A stretch of DNA of 64,000 bases from Deltaproteobacteria bacterium RIFOXYD12_FULL_56_24 (lineage in GTDB: Bacteria > Desulfobacterota > Desulfobulbia > Desulfobulbales > Desulfurivibrionaceae), in contig MGTD01000011.1 in NCBI GenBank assembly GCA_001799285.1, positions 809 to 64,808 of the forward strand. The letters run 5' to 3'. Positions 7,908 to 16,078 of the stretch are shown piece after piece (positions within the stretch are counted from its first letter, which is position 1; each line of letters begins with the position of its first letter). The position numbers were made by a program, and so were the translations under genes. The notes under the pieces were generated by a model. The model saw only the letters and a list, made by a program, of their open reading frames with translations. It did no database searches and was not told the origin of the DNA.

Positions 7908-8909
7908 TTAATAGTTGCGTCCCCGGCCGCGTTTCTCTTCCTGGCCTTTCTTTTTCTCCTCATTCTCATTCTCTTTATCTATAGCCTTCTGTTTCTGCTC
8001 CTGCAACTTTGGGCCTGGCTGCTGCGGAGGAGTATCTTTTGGCCTGTCCTGCCGGGGCGGCTCTGGCCACTGGGCCTCCTGCTGCTTCTGTTTACGCTGG
8101 TCAGCATCTGGCTGCTGTGGAGGCCTTTGGCCTGGGGCAGAGCGCTGCATATCTTCTTCACCCCGGGGCTGCGGTTGCGAGGGGGTGCTTCTCGTCCCGC
8201 CCTGGCGGGGCGTTGCCGGCCGCTGGCTTTCCTCTTGCCTTGGCGTTATCCTCCGAGGTTCTTCCTGTCTTTCCCGTTGAGCTGGTTCGGGCGCTCTTTG
8301 TTCCAAGCGCTGCTGAAAGCGCTCGCGGATTACCGGGTCTTTTGGCTGATAACGATATTGCTGGTTGTGCATCTCACGCTGTTTTTCCACCTGCTGGGGA
8401 TACCTTTTGCCGGAATATTGGCGTTGGTAGGCAGGTAGCGGCGCTCGCGCCGGTACGGAACTGCGCTGCCACCGGTTCCAGCCGCTGCGCTGCCGCTCCC
8501 AATCCGGGCCCCAGTGATGCCCCCAGCGGGGCGGCGCATTCAGGCGCCAGCCGCGAAAGTACCCCGGCGGAGAGCGGTAGTAACGCACGGGAATGCGCAG
8601 GACGAACAGCGGCACATCATATGGCTCCACGTACCCCCAGGGTCCGTTGTACCAGGAGCTCGCATACCAGTTGTCATCATAATAAACCCAGTACATGCCA
8701 TCGTAAAAAAAATAGTTGGCTTGCAGCTGTGGCGCGTAGTAAACCGGGTAGCCTGGCACCGGAACGAGTTGCGGGTACGTCGGCAGGTTGATCCCGATGC
8801 TTACATTGGGGGTCCAGATCCCGATCCCGATGCGCAACTCGGCCGCGGCAGAAGTCGCCGAACACAACAGCATTGCCATAACTATGAGCCCGTAGCGTAT
8901 TTTTCGCAT
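7908..8909 (-). CDS. Secreted W/Y-rich protein with Q/P-rich tail
   Basis: The start at 8909 is supported by AGGAGG eight bases upstream and begins MRKIRYGLIVMAMLLCSATSAAA, a clear signal peptide with likely cleavage after AAA. Residues about 25-150 are dense in aromatic residues and glycine (GYPVYYAPQL, YYDDNWY, WYNGPWGYVEP, PPRWGHHWGPDW), like the small YXWGXW/WGHHWGPDW proteins of proteobacterial envelopes. The remaining 170 residues are charged, Gln-, Pro- and Arg-rich low complexity, ending KKGQEEKRGRGRNY. No catalytic motif is visible; a periplasmic or surface role is inferred. Confidence 0.85.
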   Translation of the reverse strand: MRKIRYGLIVMAMLLCSATSAAAELRIGIGIWTPNVSIGINLPTYPQLVPVPGYPVYYAPQLQANYFFYDGMYWVYYDDNWYASSWYNGPWGYVEPYDVPLFVLRIPVRYYRSPPGYFRGWRLNAPPRWGHHWGPDWERQRSGWNRWQRSSVPARAPLPAYQRQYSGKRYPQQVEKQREMHNQQYRYQPKDPVIRERFQQRLEQRAPEPAQRERQEEPRRITPRQEESQRPATPRQGGTRSTPSQPQPRGEEDMQRSAPGQRPPQQPDADQRKQKQQEAQWPEPPRQDRPKDTPPQQPGPKLQEQKQKAIDKENENEEKKKGQEEKRGRGRNY

Positions 8910-9218
8910 TTTGTCCTCCTTTGAGGTAAGCATGGTCGTGAGTATTTCTTGTCAAACGAAAATGATGCCGGCTACAAGGCACTGCCTGTTTTTCAAGGCG
9001 CTGCCGGAACCGGCAATTCATTCTTAAGTTTATGGCTTATTATACTGAATTATTCAGAAGCAAGTAAAGTATCTCCCGGAATTGTCTGGGAGTGCCTTTT
9101 TGTCGTTCTGCAAACGGCCGGGGTTGGGCGGCAGCCTCAGGCCTTATTGCGTTTCCGGCTTTGCGGCGGCAAAAATGATATGGGTGGAGAAGAATTCTTT
9201 GTGTGATAGAATAATCTT
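8910..9218. other. Divergent intergenic region, no gene seen
   Basis: This separates the secreted-protein gene (-) from the PLD gene (+) and should hold both promoters. I see no convincing -35/-10 pair, only a weak CTCCC/GGGAG hairpin near 9072-9092. No coding frame is supported. Confidence 0.5.
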
Positions 9219-10610
9219 ATGAAAATTAGCCAATCATTCTTTTTCTTTTGTCTGGCCGGAGCCATCCTGAGCTTCAGCAGTGGCTGTGCGACCTTGCCGA
9301 ACGTCTCGGAAATGATTGAGGAGACGCCGGCCGCACAGCAACCGCAGCAAATCGTCTCGGCCAAGGGAGTGTTGTCTCCCCGGCAAAGCAAAGCCATTAT
9401 GGCGCGGCTGAAGGGTGCAGTCAACCCGACGGACATTCTGGAACGGCACACTGCCGTGGTGGAATCGGTCACCGACAGCCCGCTGACCAAGGGGAACAAA
9501 GTCACTCTGCTCGCCGATGGCCCGGCGACCTATGCCGCAATGTTCAGGGCAATCCGGAAGGCCAGGGACCATGTCAATCTTGAAACCTATATCATTGAAG
9601 ATGATGAAACAGGCCGCCAATTTGCCGAGCTGTTGCTGGAAAAACAGGCGGCCGGTGTCCAGGTAAACCTTATTTATGACAGCGTGGGCAGTATGGCTAC
9701 CCCCGCTGCTTTTTTTCAGCGCCTGAGCGAGGGCGGAATTCAGCTGGTTGAATTCAATTCGCCAAATCCCCTCAAGGCCGAGGGGATTTGGGGCCTGACC
9801 CACCGGGATCACCGCAAGATCTTGATAGTCGACGGCAAGCTCGCCATTCTCGGGGGCATCAACATCAGCGAGGTGTATTCCAGTATTTTTTCCAAGCGGC
9901 GACAAAGCGAAAAGGCGCCGATTCACTGGCGCGATACGGACGTACAAATTGAAGGCCCGGCCGTGGCGGAAATCCAGAAGCTCTTTCTTGACACCTGGCA
10001 GAAGCAGAAAGGGGCGGAACTTTCGGAGAAAAACCAGTTCCCGGAGCTGAAAGAAGAGGGGAAGGCCCTGGTGCGCGTGGTCGGCAGTACTCCGGGAGAA
10101 AGCAACAGAATCCCTTTTGTGATGTATGTGTCGGCCATCATTTTTGCCGAGCATTCGATTCACCTGACGAATTCCTATTTCATCCCGGACGAGCAGATCG
10201 TAAAAAGTCTTGCCGAGGCGGCTGGGCGCGGGGTTGACGTAAAGATCATTCTCCCTGGGATCAGCGATTCCCGGCTGGCCTTGTACGCCCAGAGATATTA
10301 TTATGACGAACTGTTGCAAGCGGGGGTTAAATTATATGAACACCGGACTTCCCTGCTGCACGCGAAAACCGCGGTGATCGACAAGATCTGGTCCACGGTC
10401 GGCTCTACCAACCTGGACTTCCTGAGCCTGTTAAACAATGACGAGGTGAATGCGGTTGTCCTGAATCCCGAGTTTGCCGGCGAGATGGAGAAGATGTTTG
10501 CCGGGGACCTGGAGGATGCCAAGCAGATTTACTGGGAGGAGTGGAAGGAAAGGCCGTTGTTGCCCCGGCTCCGGGAGTGGTTTGTAAATTTATTCATCCG
10601 GTGGTTGTAA
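9219..10610 (+). CDS. Phospholipase D-superfamily protein, cardiolipin synthase-like, exported
   Basis: Two HKD motifs define the fold: HRKILIVDGKLAILGG near residue 198 and HAKTAVIDKIWSTVGSTN near residue 381, each followed by the expected Gly/Asn. The N-terminus is a signal with a Cys (FSSGCATLP) that could be a lipobox, though the -3 residue is not ideal. The layout fits cardiolipin synthases of the ClsA/ClsC type, which transfer phosphatidyl groups at the membrane. With no long transmembrane hairpin it may instead be a periplasmic PLD lipoprotein. The following gene starts 32 bases later. Confidence 0.85.
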   Translation: MKISQSFFFFCLAGAILSFSSGCATLPNVSEMIEETPAAQQPQQIVSAKGVLSPRQSKAIMARLKGAVNPTDILERHTAVVESVTDSPLTKGNKVTLLADGPATYAAMFRAIRKARDHVNLETYIIEDDETGRQFAELLLEKQAAGVQVNLIYDSVGSMATPAAFFQRLSEGGIQLVEFNSPNPLKAEGIWGLTHRDHRKILIVDGKLAILGGINISEVYSSIFSKRRQSEKAPIHWRDTDVQIEGPAVAEIQKLFLDTWQKQKGAELSEKNQFPELKEEGKALVRVVGSTPGESNRIPFVMYVSAIIFAEHSIHLTNSYFIPDEQIVKSLAEAAGRGVDVKIILPGISDSRLALYAQRYYYDELLQAGVKLYEHRTSLLHAKTAVIDKIWSTVGSTNLDFLSLLNNDEVNAVVLNPEFAGEMEKMFAGDLEDAKQIYWEEWKERPLLPRLREWFVNLFIRWL

Positions 10611-10642
10611 TCTTTTGTCAGGGTTGGGTTCAATCCCGAAAA

Positions 10643-11587
10643 ATGGCTCAGGTGAATCAGGGGAAGACGATTAGAGGCCCGCAGAGAGCTTGCCTGTTCC
10701 TGCTCGCCGTCGCGTTTTTTCTCGCGGCCGGCTCTGCTGCCGCGGCCGAAAGGCCTGGGCATGGTGAAGAGCTTCTGCGCGAGACCTATCACCGGAACCT
10801 GGACCGCTTGGCGAGAAACAGTTTCGGCCTTCCTCTTCTTCTGGAGTCTTTTGAACGAGACGACCGAGTGCAGGTGGATGTCTACGGGATCTTCGATTAT
10901 CCCTTCGCCAGCGTGGTCAACGTACTCAAGGCCCCGGCAAACTGGTGCGACATCGTCTCCCTTCATCTTAATGTCAAGGCCTGTACCTACCAGGAACTGC
11001 CGGACCTCTGGCTGCTGACCTTTTACATCGGCCGCAAGGTTTATCAGCCTCCGGAAAAAACGCGGCAGGTTATTTACCAATACCGGAAAATTGAGCAGCG
11101 GCAGGGATATCTTGACATTGCCCTTAATGCCGAGGCCGGCCCTTTCGGCACCAATGACCACCGGATGAGGTTCGAGGCCCTGCCTCTTGACGGAGGAAGG
11201 ACTTTTGTCCACGTCAGTTATGCCTATCGCGACAGTGCCGCGCTGCGTCTCGCGGAAAAGGTCTATTTTGCAACCCTCGGGCGAAGCAAGGTTGGCTTCA
11301 CCAAGACCGGCACCGAGAGCAATGGCCAGCCCGTCTATATCGGTGGATCCCGCGGCTCGATTGAGCGCAACGCGGTCCGCTACTATTTCGCGATCCAGTC
11401 CTTTATGAATGCCTTGCGCTATCCCGAAGAAAGTCGTTTCCGCATGCGGATCAACGAATGGTACGAGCTTACGAACCGTTACCGGAGGCAGCTTTTCGAG
11501 CTGGAGAAGGAGGACTATCTCGCCTTCAAGAGCAAAGAATATAAGAATCAGGTGGTACTACAGCGGCGGCTCGGGACGGATTTTTAG
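10643..11587 (+). CDS. Exported conserved protein, possibly START/SRPBCC-like
   Basis: The start at 10643 gives a signal peptide (CLFLLAVAFFLAAGSAAAA). A longer frame from 10541 would overlap the PLD gene. The mature part contains VDVYGIFDYPFASVVNVLKAPANWCDIVSLHLNV, which looks like the opening of a START/polyketide-cyclase-type lipid-binding fold, then YYFAIQSFMNALRYPEE and a Tyr/Arg-rich end. Fold assignment is tentative. Its place directly after a PLD lipid enzyme suggests a shared envelope-lipid role, by context only. Confidence 0.75.
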   Translation: MAQVNQGKTIRGPQRACLFLLAVAFFLAAGSAAAAERPGHGEELLRETYHRNLDRLARNSFGLPLLLESFERDDRVQVDVYGIFDYPFASVVNVLKAPANWCDIVSLHLNVKACTYQELPDLWLLTFYIGRKVYQPPEKTRQVIYQYRKIEQRQGYLDIALNAEAGPFGTNDHRMRFEALPLDGGRTFVHVSYAYRDSAALRLAEKVYFATLGRSKVGFTKTGTESNGQPVYIGGSRGSIERNAVRYYFAIQSFMNALRYPEESRFRMRINEWYELTNRYRRQLFELEKEDYLAFKSKEYKNQVVLQRRLGTDF

Positions 11588-11603
11588 TGCCTTGCCTCCC
11601 CGG

Positions 11604-12491
11604 TCAGGGCAGCGGCGCAGCAGGTTGGGTCTGGTTTTTCCTGAAGACGCGCAGCTCCACATCGACATCCAGCGCTAAGCGGTCCAGGGCCGCCACCTTG
11701 GCTTTGGTCTCCAGATTGATGTTCCAGCAATAGGGGGTCATGGCCAGCAGATCCATGATCGTCTGGTTGCCGGTCAGTTCGAGCGGGTAGGTGATCCTCG
11801 CCACGGTGGCAGGAGCAAAAAGTTCTCCGGCCTTTTCGGTGATTGAGGGTGCTTCGTGCTCCCGGGTGACCGGATAGATGATTTCCCGCAGGCCGTTAAG
11901 GTGCTTCGGGCCGGGGCTTGCGAAGATTAGGCTGCCGCCCGTTTTGAGGATCCTGGCAAACTCCGGAATGTTTGCCGGGGAGAAAACACTGAGCACTATG
12001 TCCAGCGAACCAGGCAAAAAGGGCAGATCGTTGATGCTGGCCACGAACCAGGCCATGCTTCGGTCGCGCTGGGTGGCCTGCCGCACCGCAAATTTGGAAA
12101 CATCGACCCCGTGGTAAGCAATGGGGATATGGGCCGCGCCGCCTTGGGCCAGAGCCTCCTTGAGGCGCTGGAGATAAAAGCCTTCGCCGCAGCCGGCATC
12201 AAGAAGAGTGGTGCCGCTGCCGGGCGGCAAATCCGAGAGCTCCCTGGCGATGGTCACATTGATCCCGTCGGACACCTTGCGGTAATATCCCAGGTCCAGA
12301 AAACGTCTCCGGCTCCGGATCATGTCCGGGTCGTCCCCCGGCTCTTTGGAATGCTTGTTGTGGGCCAGCACCAGATTGACATAGCCCTGGCGTGCGGCAT
12401 CAAAGCTGTGCCCCGCGGCGCATTTGTAGCCGGTCGCGGTCGCCGGCAGCGGTTCCCGGCAAACGGGGCACCGGAGAATGGAAGTCATCAT
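11604..12491 (-). CDS. rlmA: 23S rRNA (guanine-N1)-methyltransferase, RlmA-like
   Basis: The N-terminal zinc site is formed by C8, C11, C24 and H28 (RCPVC ... YKCAAGHSFD), followed by the family's REGYVNLVL-like block (RQGYVNLVLAHNKHSKEPGD) and DMIRSRRRFLDLGYY. The SAM motif is LLDAGCGEGFYLQRL. RlmA methylates N1 of G745 of 23S rRNA, or G748 in the TlrB branch. The second ATG at 12488 could also be used. Convergent with the exported-protein gene. Confidence 0.92.
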   Translation of the reverse strand: MMTSILRCPVCREPLPATATGYKCAAGHSFDAARQGYVNLVLAHNKHSKEPGDDPDMIRSRRRFLDLGYYRKVSDGINVTIARELSDLPPGSGTTLLDAGCGEGFYLQRLKEALAQGGAAHIPIAYHGVDVSKFAVRQATQRDRSMAWFVASINDLPFLPGSLDIVLSVFSPANIPEFARILKTGGSLIFASPGPKHLNGLREIIYPVTREHEAPSITEKAGELFAPATVARITYPLELTGNQTIMDLLAMTPYCWNINLETKAKVAALDRLALDVDVELRVFRKNQTQPAAPLP

Positions 12492-12828
12492 GTGTGCATC
12501 CTTGCCTGGGGCTCTGACTAATCTGCGCTGGATGAGTCAGGTTGCGCTGTATTGGCCGGGGCGCCGGGAGAGCAATAACGGCCAAACGCTGTTCGCTTGC
12601 CGTCGGATTTAAGGGAGATCTTACTTGATTGAGGCAAATAAGTCTGTTTGATATTACCCCGGTAACCTGCCGATAATTGTATTATGATGAGCCTCTTGCA
12701 ACAGGATCTGATGATTGAAAATTGTTGCTCTCGAAAAAAAGGAAACGGCCATGGGTCAGTGAACAAAGGAATAATCCAGTCAATCGCGGTAGGTTGCGAT
12801 TTCAGCCAAATTAAACCGGGAGGTTTTT
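12492..12828. other. Divergent intergenic region upstream of the IscA-like gene
   Basis: This stretch separates rlmA (-) from the IscA-like gene (+). A purine-rich ribosome site (GGGAGG) precedes the ATG at 12829. I see no clear promoter consensus, structured RNA or repeat here. Confidence 0.5.
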
Positions 12829-13185
12829 ATGAATATCACCATTAAGGAAAAAGCAGAGGCGATGCTGAACAGCAAGCTGACGGCCGACCAGTTTCTGCGG
12901 GTCTTTGTTAAGGAAGGGGGCTGCGCCGGTCTGACCTACGGCGCGGAAATCGCCGGTGAGATGAAGGATGGCGAGAATGTGGTTCATGCTGCAGGAGCGA
13001 TCCGGATCGTGACGGATGAAGCGAGCGGGAAATTTCTCGACGGTCTGGTGGTCGACTACTCCGACGAGCTGATCAATGGCGGCTTGCAGTTCACCAATTC
13101 CAATACGAAAACCACCTGCGGCTGCGGCCAGAGCTTCAATCTTAAGGGTTTCCCGAAGATCGAAGGCGGCAAGTGCAAGACCTGA
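12829..13185 (+). CDS. Iron-sulfur cluster carrier, IscA/HesB family
   Basis: An A-type carrier passing Fe-S clusters to apoproteins. The three ligand cysteines are C32 (EGGCAGLTYG) and C97/C99 (TTCGCGQSF). The 118-residue length is typical. A short cysteine-bearing tail (GGKCKT) adds a fourth Cys not needed by the family. No isc or suf genes are adjacent; a cysteine desulfurase is at 50.1 kb. Confidence 0.92.
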   Translation: MNITIKEKAEAMLNSKLTADQFLRVFVKEGGCAGLTYGAEIAGEMKDGENVVHAAGAIRIVTDEASGKFLDGLVVDYSDELINGGLQFTNSNTKTTCGCGQSFNLKGFPKIEGGKCKT

Positions 13186-13274
13186 ACTAACTTGTTCGAT
13201 ACCAGCTTACCCGCAACGTCTGACTGGCGTGAAAATGGGGGGAGTGTGCATGCATGTTTCCCCGAAAGGCCATC

Positions 13275-14078
13275 TCACTTTTCCACGGGGCAAGGGCGAT
13301 TTACGCGCTCTGCCGGATTCTGGCGATAGTAGGCGACGAGGACACCGTAGAGGTCTGGGGCGTGCTTCTGGAGGGCGAGAGGCCGGTCGAAGAATGCTTC
13401 CGTGGCTACGGCGAAGAACTCGGCCTCGTTCGTCGCCCCGTAGGCATTGAGGAAGGTTTTGTGGCCCTTTTCGGCCAGGTGGCGCAGCCGCAAGAATTCG
13501 TGGGAGCACACGGTCACCCATTCGGTGAGCTGGTCGCGGTCGACGAGGGGCGGGGTGCCGTTGGCGGTTCCGCTGAGCATGTCGAGTTTGTGGGCAAACT
13601 CGTGGTAGACGACGTTATGACCCTGCTCGGGGTGGCGCGCGTCGTGAAGAACGGTATCCCACACAAGGATCACCGGGCCCTGCTGGTTGAAAGCCTGACC
13701 CAAAAGAGGAACTGAGGCCTCCACGGGGCCGTCCACGCGCTCGAAGAAACCGGGATGGCGCGCGGGGGGCACAACGGTGGAGGGGTAGACGAGAATCGAC
13801 TCCACGTTGCGATAGTAGTCGTGGGGTAGTCCCAGTTGCAGAAGACATGCCTGGGCCGCAATGGTGACACGAATCTCATCAGTGAGGTCGAGGCCGCCGC
13901 ACCCTTCCCAGTCTTTCTCTTCCAGAAATACCTGGATCATCGCGCGCAACTCAGCGCGCTCGGCGTCATCGAGCACGCAGTAGTGGGCCACGTTCGCACG
14001 CATAAAGGCTTCCCACGCAGGAGGGAACAGGCGGTTTCGCGCCTCGGCACGGCGATGATCGCGGAACCAGTGCAACAT
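13275..14078 (-). CDS. mtfA: MtfA-type zinc metallopeptidase (M90)
   Basis: MtfA is a cytosolic zinc aminopeptidase that in E. coli binds the Mlc repressor. The zinc motif is HEFAHKLD near residue 144, with a downstream acidic block EFFAVATEAFFDRP holding the third ligand, and a preceding ILVYPST. The ATG at 14078 is chosen because AGGAGG lies eight bases upstream; a 13-residue longer form from 14117 is less likely. Length of 267 fits. Confidence 0.92.
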   Translation of the reverse strand: MLHWFRDHRRAEARNRLFPPAWEAFMRANVAHYCVLDDAERAELRAMIQVFLEEKDWEGCGGLDLTDEIRVTIAAQACLLQLGLPHDYYRNVESILVYPSTVVPPARHPGFFERVDGPVEASVPLLGQAFNQQGPVILVWDTVLHDARHPEQGHNVVYHEFAHKLDMLSGTANGTPPLVDRDQLTEWVTVCSHEFLRLRHLAEKGHKTFLNAYGATNEAEFFAVATEAFFDRPLALQKHAPDLYGVLVAYYRQNPAERVNRPCPVEK

Positions 14079-14325
14079 GGGGCAACACCCTCCTTCAGGT
14101 GGTTGGACAGGGCTCATCTGGACCGAGAGTTCCCCCGGAATTTAGAAACCTTGCATCAGAAAATCGACTGCCGCGACAATCACCTCCCGTTCCGCCTGGA
14201 GACTCGCCATCGGGGTGCGCAGAATGTTTGTGGGGACGGTCGATCCTATAGCTTTAGGACTAATCGCAACACCTCATCAACTTGATCCATAATTGCATTT
14301 GGGTGCGCTACACGTCACAATCATC

Positions 14326-14625
14326 CTATGGCAGCTTGCGCAATCTTTCACTGCGCCAAACCCTGACGATCCTCACTTGCTCTCTATCCATCCGATAGAC
14401 AATCCGAAAAGGGGGCCGGATCAGCTCCAGGAGAAAATCATGCTCAAATTCCGGCACCATGCGGCCCATGCGGGGCTGGCTGGCCAGCAACTCAATGTCA
14501 GCGATAATTTCCGCGACTAACCGGCTGCCAACCTGCGGCATTGCCTGGTCGGCATAATAGTCGAGAATGTCTTCCAGATCTTGAACTGCGGACTCCGCGA
14601 AGGTTATGGGCATCGTCCCGGCCAT
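14326..14625 (-). CDS. parE: ParE/RelE-family toxin
   Basis: A 99-residue toxin of the RelE/ParE superfamily. It shows the ParE-type pattern: AVQDLEDILDYYADQ in helix 1, LASQPRMGRMVPE, then beta strands LIRPPFRIVYRMD and VRIVRVWRSER. ParE toxins inhibit gyrase and RelE toxins cut mRNA; the sequence favours the ParE side but does not prove it. It lies three bases behind the Phd-type antitoxin. A second ATG at 14613 is possible. Confidence 0.88.
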   Translation of the reverse strand: MAGTMPITFAESAVQDLEDILDYYADQAMPQVGSRLVAEIIADIELLASQPRMGRMVPEFEHDFLLELIRPPFRIVYRMDREQVRIVRVWRSERLRKLP

Positions 14626-14628
14626 TTT

Positions 14629-14898
14629 CTATGTCAGTCCCAGGCGGGTTTTTACCTCGGCAAGGGATGTCTCGTGGCCTTTATCCAGGGCCACCATGCC
14701 CTTGACCACGGCCCGCATGAAAGAACATTCCTCTTCGATCTTTTCATAATCCCGCAGATCCTGCACCACCGCAACCCCTCTCCCCCGGCTGGTCAACAAG
14801 ACCGGCCTATGCGCTTCGGAGACATGTCGGATGACTTTGCCGGGATTTGCTTTCAGGTCGCTTAACGGGATTACATCCTCTGAAAATCTGATATTCAC
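14629..14898 (-). CDS. Phd/YefM-family antitoxin
   Basis: An 89-residue antitoxin with the Phd/YefM N-terminal DNA-binding fold (IPLSDLKANPGKVIRHVSEAHRPVLLTSRGRGVAVVQDLRDYE split over residues 10-52) and a C-terminal tail likely to wrap the toxin. It precedes parE, the usual order for this family. AGGAGG lies just upstream of the ATG. Autorepression through the palindrome at 14919 is likely. Confidence 0.9.
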   Translation of the reverse strand: MNIRFSEDVIPLSDLKANPGKVIRHVSEAHRPVLLTSRGRGVAVVQDLRDYEKIEEECSFMRAVVKGMVALDKGHETSLAEVKTRLGLT

Positions 14899-14918
14899 AA
14901 TACGGTCCTCCTTGCAGG

Positions 14919-14930
14919 GCTGTTAACAGC
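14919..14930. promoter_or_regulatory. Perfect palindrome, candidate Phd operator
   Basis: GCTGTTAACAGC is a perfect 12-bp palindrome 21 bases upstream of the antitoxin start, where Phd-type antitoxins bind to repress their own operon. Not shown directly; position and symmetry only. Confidence 0.5.
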
Positions 14931-15260
14931 ACCTGCTATAGCACCCCTCAAGAGTGCCGTACAGCGGAAAATCAGGTGCTGATTTTGGGGAGATAATACT
15001 TGGGGAAATGAGGAACCGCCGGCTGACCTAATGGCCTTGCCGCCAGACCTGTGCAAGTTTTTTAGTTATGCACTGTCTTTAGCGCAAGCAGGCGATCAAC
15101 ATGACGCTGCCAAAGTTCTTAAAGGCTTCGGCGGTGCGGGGGTGGTGGAAGTGGTTGCAGACGAGGCAGGCGGCACGTGCCACGCCGAAAGTCATCTGTT
15201 TGTTGCGGCCGCATATGGCACCCCGCCGCCCGGATCGGCTCTCCAACTGGCGGGACCGTT
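14931..15260. other. Region without a supported gene
   Basis: Short frames exist on both strands (for example a 78-codon + frame at 15031-15267 and minus-strand text with VARAACLVCNHFHH), but none has a ribosome site or recognisable family. The minus-strand text could be a decayed gene fragment. I do not call it. Confidence 0.4.
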
Positions 15261-15731
15261 TCAGTAGTTCAATCCGAGAACCATCAGCCGGCGATCTTTG
15301 GGGCTGGGCTTTTGGAGGATGATCGACCCGGGCGTTATTTCAATCTGGTAAAGATCATTATCCTGCAACTCATTCGGGATGTGCGAACTGAGCACGGCGA
15401 CGACCTGTTTGGTCTCCTCCGCCAGTGAATAACGCTCTATGGTATGAGTAAAACTGTATTCAACATCAAATATGTGGATTGCTATCAGATCAACCTTTTT
15501 GACCTTGCCGGCGTGGTCGAAAACCTCGGCGTTATCGTTGTAGGCCGTTTCGCTAAGCCACAAACAAAGCTCAGGCTCCACGACCTGCAGTTCGTGGCGG
15601 CTTCTCAGCAGAAATTCCCACATCTTGAACATCTCTATTTCAATCAAACGAATACTGGTTCCACCGTTTGGATTACAAACCTTGCAATGGATCAGTTTCT
15701 GGCTCTTGCGGTTGATTGCTTCCACGATCAT
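15261..15731 (-). CDS. Hypothetical protein, 156 residues
   Basis: The frame is well formed and ends KDRRLMVLGLNY. It reads MIVEAINRKSQKLIHCKV, a likely beta strand, then ELQVVEPELCLWLSE and LIAIHIFDVEYSFTHTIER. No signal peptide, transmembrane segment or known motif is visible. It is flanked by accessory sequence (toxin-antitoxin genes on one side, a weak small frame on the other). No function is proposed. Confidence 0.6.
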   Translation of the reverse strand: MIVEAINRKSQKLIHCKVCNPNGGTSIRLIEIEMFKMWEFLLRSRHELQVVEPELCLWLSETAYNDNAEVFDHAGKVKKVDLIAIHIFDVEYSFTHTIERYSLAEETKQVVAVLSSHIPNELQDNDLYQIEITPGSIILQKPSPKDRRLMVLGLNY

Positions 15732-15784
15732 TTTTCCTTAGTGGTGTATGACTTGACTCTTCGCATTTTCCGTAGGGGAATTTG

Positions 15785-16042
15785 TCATCCAACCTGCCTG
15801 GCCCCGAATATCCCACATGGGCATAAAAATGGCAAGGGTGAAAAACGCCACCACCCCGTCCAACGCCAGGCCTGCTCGATCAGGGTGGCCAGATTCTTTA
15901 TCGTGTAGTCACTTTCCGTCTCAAAATAATTCGCCACCTCGTTCACGTGCATGGTTAAATTCGGTATATCGCAATTTGCGATATTTGAAACTGTTTTTTT
16001 GCGGTTCGATTGCCTGGTTGTCTTGGGGGGAATCAGGGTCAC
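15785..16042 (-). CDS. Possible small hypothetical protein
   Basis: An 85-codon frame 53 bases upstream of the 156-residue hypothetical gene on the same strand. The middle (MHVNEVANYFETESDYTIKN) has protein-like composition; the end is hydrophobic (WTGWWRFSPLPFLCPCG). A shorter start at the internal Met is possible. There is no family match by eye and it may not be real. Otherwise 15732-16078 holds nothing I recognise. Confidence 0.3.
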   Translation of the reverse strand: MTLIPPKTTRQSNRKKTVSNIANCDIPNLTMHVNEVANYFETESDYTIKNLATLIEQAWRWTGWWRFSPLPFLCPCGIFGARQVG

Positions 16043-16078
16043 TCTCCCAGTTTATTTGCTGAGGGCAAAACGCTCCTG

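Noticed and set aside
15031-15322. Small overlapping frames between the Phd-ParE module and the next hypothetical gene
   Set aside because: Three frames compete, none has a ribosome site, and no family is recognisable.
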